Of a stretch of 11,007 nt of DNA, positions 6,808 to 11,007 are shown in pieces; position 1 is the first letter of the stretch; the number at the start of each line of letters is the position of its first letter. The translations under genes were made by a program, and so were the position numbers. The stretch is from an uncultured Lachnospiraceae bacterium. GTDB taxonomy: Bacteria > Bacillota > Clostridia > Lachnospirales > Lachnospiraceae. The notes beneath the pieces were generated by a model that was not told the DNA's origin, ran no database searches, and saw only the letters and a program-made list of their open reading frames with translations. The stretch covers positions 1 through 11,007 of the forward strand of contig CABSEG010000086.1 of NCBI GenBank assembly GCA_902476645.1. Reading direction: 5' to 3'.

Positions 6808-6832
6808 CACTCTCCTTCAAAAACATAGAGTG

Positions 6833-6874
6833 AAAAATGGGATTCCGTTCCGCCACATCCATTCTCTTATCCCA
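6833..6874 (-). terminator. Possible terminator of the GTPase-ZIP operon
   Basis: On the minus strand TGGGAT (6869-6874), spanning into the ZIP stop codon, can pair with ATCCCA (6838-6843), and five T follow (6833-6837). The 25-base loop and 6-bp stem make it weak. Confidence 0.35.
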
Positions 6875-7643
6875 GGGCCACATCCAAAATCATCATCAGG
6901 ACAAACCCGATGGCAAATCCGATGGTTCCGATATTGGAATGTTCTCCCTCGCTGGCCTCCGGAATCAATTCCTCCACTACCACATAGATCATGGCTCCCG
7001 CAGCAAAGGACAGCAGATACGGTAAAACCGGAGTAACCAAGGAGGCCATCAGGATGGTCAACAAACCGGCAATCGGCTCCACAATGCCGGATAGCATACC
7101 GCTTACAAAGGCTTTTTTTCTGCTTCCGCCCTCGCTGCGAAGGGGCAAAGATACAATAAATCCTTCCGGCAGGTTCTGTATGGCAATTCCTATGGAAAGC
7201 GCAAAGGCACCTGTCATTGTCACCGTCGCGTTCTCAGTCATCAGACCGGCAAAGACGGCTCCTGCCGATAAGCCTTCTGGAATATTGTGCAGAGTTACCG
7301 CCAAGATCAACATGGTTGTCCTTTTAAGGGAACACTTGGGACCTTCTGCCTTCTCGACACCCAGGTGCAAATGGGGCACCAGACGATCCATCAGAAGTAA
7401 AAAACCGATCCCCAGCATAAATCCCGCCGCTGCAGGCAGAAAGGCCAACTGTCCCATTTCTCCGGACATATCCATGGCCGGAATCAAAAGCGACCACACA
7501 GCAGCAGCCACCATCACGCCGGAGGCAAATCCAAGCAGACACTTTTGGATTCCCGGCCTCAACTCTCCTTTCACGAAAAAGACGCAGGCGGCACCAAGGG
7601 TTGTCCCGAGAAAGGGGATCAGCAGCCCTATCCATATTTCCAT
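6867..7643 (-). CDS. ZIP-family divalent metal transporter
   Basis: A 258-residue polytopic membrane protein of the ZIP family (ZupT-like), which imports zinc and sometimes other divalent metals. About eight membrane segments are visible: residues 4-24, 34-55, 66-86, 108-134, 142-165, 177-198, 204-223 and 238-257. Metal-site motifs are HNIPEG (119-124) in the fourth segment and QNLPEG (156-161) in the fifth; many ZIPs have His where Gln156 stands. VEELIPEA (223-230) lies in the following region and HLHLG (91-95) in the cytosolic loop after segment three. Start ATG 7643 has a strong GAGGAGG six bases upstream. It is the last gene of the run that begins with two G3E GTPases, 70 bp after the second, which suggests that these serve metal uptake and delivery. 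Metal identity is inferred. Confidence 0.92.
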   Translation of the reverse strand: MEIWIGLLIPFLGTTLGAACVFFVKGELRPGIQKCLLGFASGVMVAAAVWSLLIPAMDMSGEMGQLAFLPAAAGFMLGIGFLLLMDRLVPHLHLGVEKAEGPKCSLKRTTMLILAVTLHNIPEGLSAGAVFAGLMTENATVTMTGAFALSIGIAIQNLPEGFIVSLPLRSEGGSRKKAFVSGMLSGIVEPIAGLLTILMASLVTPVLPYLLSFAAGAMIYVVVEELIPEASEGEHSNIGTIGFAIGFVLMMILDVALG

Positions 7644-7713
7644 TTTGTTCCTCCTCTCTTACGGTTCTGTCAACACCGCTGCCGCAAAACAGCTGGCATC
7701 GCACGATCTCTCA

Positions 7714-8670
7714 TTAATTAAAATACACCAAATCCTTTACCGGCTCTGTCTCTTCCGCCTTTAGCACCTTTAAAACCGGCCCTTTCCCATGATAAAGACT
7801 TAAGGTACGATACCCCACCTTTGCCGTCAACTTCATCCACTGGCCGTTCTCAAATTCTATGTCTGAAGTTCCCCGGCATACATAGCCAAGAAAGGTCGTA
7901 TCCTCCGCACAGCAGGTCATTGCCATACGTCCCGCGAGAAAGTAGCCATCCGGAAACTTCGGTGGCTTTCGGACTCTGGCCTTGATACAAACCGTTTTTC
8001 CCTCATAGCGCTCCATATGATCCATCATATCCACATACCAGATTCCATAGTCTACATCTTCAATTTCTGTCACCGCCGCTTCCAGATCATATGGAAGTTG
8101 TTCTTCAAAAATATTTTCTATCTCCCCCTCCTCATCCTCAAAGACGATCTCCGCTTTTGCGTTAACTACTTTTACACTTCTTCGAAACGCAGCCAGAGGC
8201 GTATCCTTCTCACACCGATTAAACAGTACCAGATCTGCGTCCCTTACCATTTCCACAAACAAAGGCTTCAGGTTATTCAGATACACCTGAAAAGTACTGG
8301 CATCCACCATCGTCAGCTTCTGTACCACAGTCCATCTGTCTGGAAAGGCAAGCCCTTCGATCTTGCTGACCGGCCACATACCATTACATTCAAAAATCAC
8401 CCTGCCCGGATGGTATTTTTGCTGAATCCTTTCTAAAAATTCCGGTGTCAAAGCTTCCAAAGACTCCACCTCTTCCAGAAAAGTGCCAGTCCTTCTAAGA
8501 AGCTCTTCCTCATATTCTTCAATGCCCTCCTCGCACAAGAGCAGCACCGTAGGTTCCTCGATCTGGAAATATTCCTGTCCCAGCGTAAACTTCAGAAACT
8601 GTGTCTTTCCACTCTCTAAGAATCCGGTCATCAAATACACCATGACTTCGGTATCTTCTACGTTTTCCAT
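7714..8670 (-). CDS. G3E/CobW-like GTPase fused to a YcgQ (TIGR03943)-like domain
   Basis: The N-terminal half (about residues 10-195) follows the CobW/COG0523 G3E GTPase pattern: GFLESGKTQ (16-24) as Walker A, VIFECNGMWP (91-100) where CobW has the EPSG motif, TMVDASTF (120-127) and LFNRCEKD (149-156) where NKxD is expected. The CxCC metal motif is missing; the equivalent stretch is LLLCEEGIEEYEEEL. The C-terminal part (about 207-305) looks like the soluble domain of YcgQ/TIGR03943 proteins: MDHMERYEGKTVCIKARV, GYFLAGRMAMTCCAED (Cys253, Cys254) and a GQWMKLTAKV strand. YcgQ-type proteins usually partner with a permease and occur near zinc-related CobW genes. It starts 12 bp after the upstream GTPase stop, and its ribosome site GGGGGGAGG (8674-8682) abuts that stop, so translation is probably coupled. 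The fusion reading is mine from motifs; the function is unknown. Confidence 0.8.
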   Translation of the reverse strand: MENVEDTEVMVYLMTGFLESGKTQFLKFTLGQEYFQIEEPTVLLLCEEGIEEYEEELLRRTGTFLEEVESLEALTPEFLERIQQKYHPGRVIFECNGMWPVSKIEGLAFPDRWTVVQKLTMVDASTFQVYLNNLKPLFVEMVRDADLVLFNRCEKDTPLAAFRRSVKVVNAKAEIVFEDEEGEIENIFEEQLPYDLEAAVTEIEDVDYGIWYVDMMDHMERYEGKTVCIKARVRKPPKFPDGYFLAGRMAMTCCAEDTTFLGYVCRGTSDIEFENGQWMKLTAKVGYRTLSLYHGKGPVLKVLKAEETEPVKDLVYFN

Positions 8671-8682
8671 AATCCTCCCCCC

Positions 8683-9705
8683 TTATATGCGAAACAACTG
8701 TTCAAGTCCCGCCTCGTTTAATTTAGAGCCGATCACACAGACACGCCCCGTATAGTCTGCTGCTCCGCTTCTGATCTCATGCTCCTGGGGCACCATATCA
8801 AAGTAAAGCCATTGGCCGTCTTTCCCTTTTACCATGCCTTTTGCTCGCAGCACAGTTCCATAAGCGGCATTTTCCTCCAGTTTCTTTAAAATTGCCTGAA
8901 GTTCTTGCTCAGTATACGTATTTGCGGTCTCCCTCCCCCAGCTGGTAAACACTTCATCTGCATGATGATGGTGATGATCATGATCGTGGTGATGGTGCTC
9001 ACACCCACAGTCATCCTCGCGGTGCCCGTGCTCACAGTGTTCATGGTGATGATGATGTTCCTCATGATAAAGCCCTTGTATTTCTTCCAGAAGTTCCTCT
9101 TCTAACGTACTTCCATGTTCCATGGTCTCAAGCAGCTTCTGCCCGGATAGATGCCCGATGGGAGTGGTGATGATTGGAGACTTCTCATTCAACGTACGCA
9201 AAAGCTCCACCGTATCCTTCACCTTTTCGTAAGATGCTTTGTCCGTTCTGCTTAAAAGAATTGCTCCTGCATACTCAATCTGATTATTAAAAAACTCCCC
9301 AAAGTTTCTCATATACATCTTACATTTCGTCACATCCACCACAGTGGTATGGCTGTTAAGTCTCCATTCTCCGGCTCCTTCTACACCTTCCACGGCCTTG
9401 ATCACATCAGACAGCTTGCCAACTCCGGATGGCTCGATCAAAATCCGATCCGGATGGTAGGTCTCCATCACTTCTTTTAGGGATTCCCCGAAATCTCCCA
9501 CCAGAGAACAGCAAATACAACCAGAGTTCATCTCCCGTATCTGAATCCCGGACTCTTTTAGAAATCCCCCGTCAATTCCGATTTCTCCAAATTCATTTTC
9601 AATCAAAACCACCTGTTCCCCCTGAAAAGCCTCCTTTAAAAGCTTTTGGATCAATGTGGTTTTACCTGCGCCTAAAAAGCCAGAAACAATATCTATTTTT
9701 GTCAT
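8683..9705 (-). CDS. CobW/COG0523 G3E GTPase with histidine-rich metal loop
   Basis: A 340-residue metallochaperone-type G3E GTPase, the family that hands zinc (ZNG1, YciC) or cobalt (CobW) to client proteins. Domains in order: Walker A GFLGAGKTT (9-17), ENEFGEIGID (36-45), the metal-binding CxCC in GCICC (62-66), EPSG (91-94), SRTDK (152-156) as the base-specificity motif, a histidine-rich linker (214-248) with 19 His and 3 Cys in 35 residues, and a CobW C-terminal domain (about 251-340) with RAKGMV and DGQWLYFDMV. The start ATG 9705 has GGAGG nine bases upstream. No cobalamin genes are nearby; the ZIP transporter and fused GTPase downstream favour zinc homeostasis, but metal identity is inferred. 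Confidence 0.93.
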   Translation of the reverse strand: MTKIDIVSGFLGAGKTTLIQKLLKEAFQGEQVVLIENEFGEIGIDGGFLKESGIQIREMNSGCICCSLVGDFGESLKEVMETYHPDRILIEPSGVGKLSDVIKAVEGVEGAGEWRLNSHTTVVDVTKCKMYMRNFGEFFNNQIEYAGAILLSRTDKASYEKVKDTVELLRTLNEKSPIITTPIGHLSGQKLLETMEHGSTLEEELLEEIQGLYHEEHHHHHEHCEHGHREDDCGCEHHHHDHDHHHHHADEVFTSWGRETANTYTEQELQAILKKLEENAAYGTVLRAKGMVKGKDGQWLYFDMVPQEHEIRSGAADYTGRVCVIGSKLNEAGLEQLFRI

Positions 9706-9727
9706 GTTACAAATTCCTCCTTTTCTT

Positions 9728-9744
9728 GGGGCAGGATTTGCCCC
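9728..9744 (-). repeat. Leader hairpin before the GTPase operon
   Basis: GGGGCA / TGCCCC (9728-9733 and 9739-9744), a perfect 6-bp G/C-rich stem with a five-base loop, lies between the promoter and the ribosome binding site of the first GTPase gene. No T-run follows on the minus strand, so it is not a terminator; it could protect the 5' end or bind a regulator. Confidence 0.5.
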
Positions 9745-9753
9745 ATTCTCTTT

Positions 9754-9782
9754 ATATTAGGTCTTTCTCTTCAAAGAATCAA
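9754..9782 (-). promoter_or_regulatory. Promoter of the GTPase-ZIP operon
   Basis: On the minus strand TTGATT (9777-9782), a 17-bp spacer and TAATAT (9754-9759) form a good sigma-A-type promoter about 50 bp before ATG 9705. Confidence 0.65.
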
Positions 9783-9787
9783 GACCT
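9759..9787. promoter_or_regulatory. Inverted repeat between -35 and -10, candidate operator
   Basis: AGGTCTT (9759-9765) and AAGACCT (9781-9787) form a perfect 7-bp inverted repeat separated by 15 bases that hold a further small TCTT/AAGA dyad. Its arms touch the -10 and -35 boxes of the GTPase-ZIP promoter and fill the spacer, the geometry expected of an operator. It does not match the AT-rich Bacillus Zur box as I know it. Confidence 0.5.
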
Positions 9788-9867
9788 TTTCACCATCTAA
9801 ATTAAAACCTCATATGAATTCTATTCTTTAAATTTTCTGTTTATTTTTTATTAATCCCTAAAATTTA

Positions 9868-9897
9868 TTGACTTTGTACCAGTAAGTATAATAAAAT
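9868..9897 (+). promoter_or_regulatory. Probable promoter of the Sir2-like / YitT gene pair
   Basis: TTGACT (9868-9873), an 18-bp spacer and TAAAAT (9892-9897) lie just before the ribosome site AAGGAGGTGAT (9905-9915). An alternative is TATAAT (9887-9892) with a weak -35 TTTATT (9864-9869). The leader is very short either way. Confidence 0.6.
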
Positions 9898-9918
9898 AAG
9901 AAAAAAGGAGGTGATGAC

Positions 9919-10680
9919 ATGATGATCGAAGAACTCAAAAAAGTCATTGTGCAAAGCCACTACCCAGTGGTATTGTGCGGAAACGATATGTTAAAAGAAT
10001 GCGGCATTTTACCGCTTCGAAGTCAGGAGCGGGCGTATGAAATTGAACGGATCTACAGACATTCGCCAGAGGAGTTTCTCAGCCAGGCATTTTACTCCAC
10101 AAGACCGGAACCGTTTTATCATTTCTACCGAAATGAGATTCTGAAATACTTCGATGCACCTGTAAAAGTTTTCTGTCTGCTGAGGGATTTTCAGAAATTG
10201 GCCTCGGTTCGGTGCATTATCACAAACAGCTTTTTTGGTTTTCCATCCCGGGCAGGATGCAAGCATGTCATTGAACTTCACGGAAACATCAACCATAATA
10301 CCTGTGATCAATGCGGAGCTGTATTTTCTGCAGACTATGTACTGCACAGTAAGCGTTGTCCTGTCTGCGATCAGTGTGGAGGGCCCATCCGCCCTGGTAT
10401 TATCTTCTATGGAGACATGGTAAACAACCGTCTGATGACCATGGCAGCCACAGAGATCAGCCATGCAGATACACTGCTGATGCTGGGATGCTCTCTGGAT
10501 ACAGAACTGGCCAGGCGTTATATCAAATATTTTGAAGGAAATAAACTGATTTTAGTTCACTCGGAACATCACTATCTGGATGGAGAGGCTGATTTATCTG
10601 TTTATGGTTCCATCACAGATACCCTTCACATGCTAAACCATTACCTGGGTCTGGGAAAGGTAGGAAAATACGGACAATGA
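9919..10680 (+). CDS. Sir2-like protein with altered NAD-binding motifs
   Basis: The 253-residue protein follows the sirtuin layout, the family of NAD-dependent protein deacylases. It keeps the catalytic histidine in IELHGN (His121), the zinc ribbon CDQC (129-132) and CDQCGG (150-155, with extra Cys147), RPGIIFYGDM (158-167), GCSLDTELA (190-198, canonical GTSLxVxPA) and a C-terminal GEADLSVYG. The NAD-binding part is changed: where sirtuins have GAGIS--SGIPxFR it has CGNDMLKECGILPLR (20-34), and where they have TQNIDGLHxRAG it has TNSFFGFPSRAG (102-113), so the conserved Asn and Asp are gone. It may be inactive, or use NAD differently. Start ATG 9919 has an ideal AAGGAGGTGAT seven bases before it. 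It overlaps the next gene by ATGA, so the two are co-translated. Confidence 0.85.
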   Translation: MMIEELKKVIVQSHYPVVLCGNDMLKECGILPLRSQERAYEIERIYRHSPEEFLSQAFYSTRPEPFYHFYRNEILKYFDAPVKVFCLLRDFQKLASVRCIITNSFFGFPSRAGCKHVIELHGNINHNTCDQCGAVFSADYVLHSKRCPVCDQCGGPIRPGIIFYGDMVNNRLMTMAATEISHADTLLMLGCSLDTELARRYIKYFEGNKLILVHSEHHYLDGEADLSVYGSITDTLHMLNHYLGLGKVGKYGQ

Positions 10681-11007
10681 AAAAAATTCCTCTGAAAGAT
10701 TTTTGGTGGCTGACCTTTAGCACGCTTTTGATGGCCTTTGGCACTTACTTTTTTAAATTCCCCAATAACTTTACCTTTGGCGGAGTCACTGGTTTAGCTG
10801 TCCTGGTGGCAAAGTCTGGCTGGATCTCCGCAGGGGATTTTACCTTTGTTATGAATATGGTATTGCTGCTTGTGGGTTTTTTGTTTTTCGGAAAAAAATT
10901 CGGATTGAAAACGGCTTATACCAGCACGCTGCTCTCCGTAAGTCTGTCCCTGATGGAGCGAATATGGCCCATGCAAAGTCCACTCACAGACGAACCTCTC
11001 TTAGAAT
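10677..11007 (+). CDS. YitT-family membrane protein, N-terminal part
   Basis: An open frame begins with ATG at 10677, overlapping the Sir2-like stop codon by four bases, and runs off the window after 110 codons. The product opens MKKIPLKDFWW, then a membrane segment (about 10-28) leading to FKFPNNFTFGGVTGLAVLV, which closely fits the YitT family signature (a P-N followed by GGVTG), then FTFVMNMVLLLVGFLFFGKKFGLKTAY and another segment (about 61-78). YitT proteins are integral membrane proteins with a C-terminal cytoplasmic DUF2179 domain that would lie beyond the window; their transport role, if any, is unknown. Ribosome site: TAGGAA about a dozen bases upstream, inside the preceding gene. Confidence 0.88.
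   Translation, partial: MKKIPLKDFWWLTFSTLLMAFGTYFFKFPNNFTFGGVTGLAVLVAKSGWISAGDFTFVMNMVLLLVGFLFFGKKFGLKTAYTSTLLSVSLSLMERIWPMQSPLTDEPLLE

Noticed and set aside
6991..7764. Plus-strand open frame of 257 codons opposite the ZIP gene
   Set aside because: A shadow of the minus-strand ZIP gene, which has membrane segments, metal motifs and a strong ribosome site; the plus frame has no recognisable domain.
8950..9070. Possible tandem repeat or CRISPR-like array from repeated catgatg units
   Set aside because: It is in-frame His/Asp coding within a CobW-type GTPase, with no repeat-spacer structure.
8905..9105. Plus-strand frame with runs of Met/Val opposite the His-rich loop
   Set aside because: Antisense reading of the repetitive CAT codons of the GTPase His loop; no ribosome site and no domain.
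9721..9918. Known riboswitch or Zur box in the divergent region
   Set aside because: The leader is too short for the riboswitch classes I know, and the dyad does not match the Zur consensus, so it is reported only as an unknown operator.

Overview
The window looks like chromosomal DNA from a spore-forming, low-to-mid GC Clostridia, most likely a Lachnospiraceae relative. The grounds are the block spoIIP, gpr, rpsT (opposite strand), holA, which is laid out as in Bacillus and Clostridia, strong AGGAGG-type ribosome binding sites, frequent TTG starts, and short intergenic regions with sigma-A-like promoters. I see no rRNA, tRNA, CRISPR array, insertion sequence or phage gene. The species call is inference from gene content and style, not from a search.

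Layout. Positions 1-2144 (minus strand): the sporulation/germination pair gpr (spore protease that degrades small acid-soluble proteins) followed by spoIIP (septal peptidoglycan hydrolase of engulfment), whose last few codons lie beyond position 1. Positions 2207-2654 (plus): ribosomal protein S20 with a clear promoter, TTG start and intrinsic terminator. Positions 2668-3720 (minus): holA, the DNA polymerase III delta (clamp loader) subunit. Positions 3769-5072 (plus): two separately promoted genes, a small membrane protein with a zinc ribbon and a J-domain protein with a TPR-like region and a cysteine-rich tail. Positions 5035-6804 (minus): a PHP-domain phosphoesterase, overlapping the J-domain gene tail to tail by 38 bp, and an SseB-family protein.

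Positions 6867-9787 (minus) hold the most coherent functional unit, apparently a metal-homeostasis operon. In order of transcription it comprises a CobW/COG0523-type G3E GTPase with CxCC motif and a 19-histidine metal-binding loop; a second protein that seems to join a degenerate G3E GTPase to a YcgQ/TIGR03943-like C-terminal domain; and a ZIP-family metal transporter. A promoter upstream has an inverted repeat placed between its -35 and -10 boxes, a plausible operator. No regulator gene is in view, so the metal (zinc is the natural guess) is inferred.

Positions 9868-11007 (plus): a divergent pair, a Sir2-like protein with a kept zinc ribbon and catalytic histidine but heavily altered NAD-binding motifs, overlapping by four bases (ATGA) a YitT-family membrane protein that runs off the window. 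The region is largely ordinary core genome. The items most worth a second look are the fused GTPase, the degenerate sirtuin, and the dyad in the metal-operon promoter.
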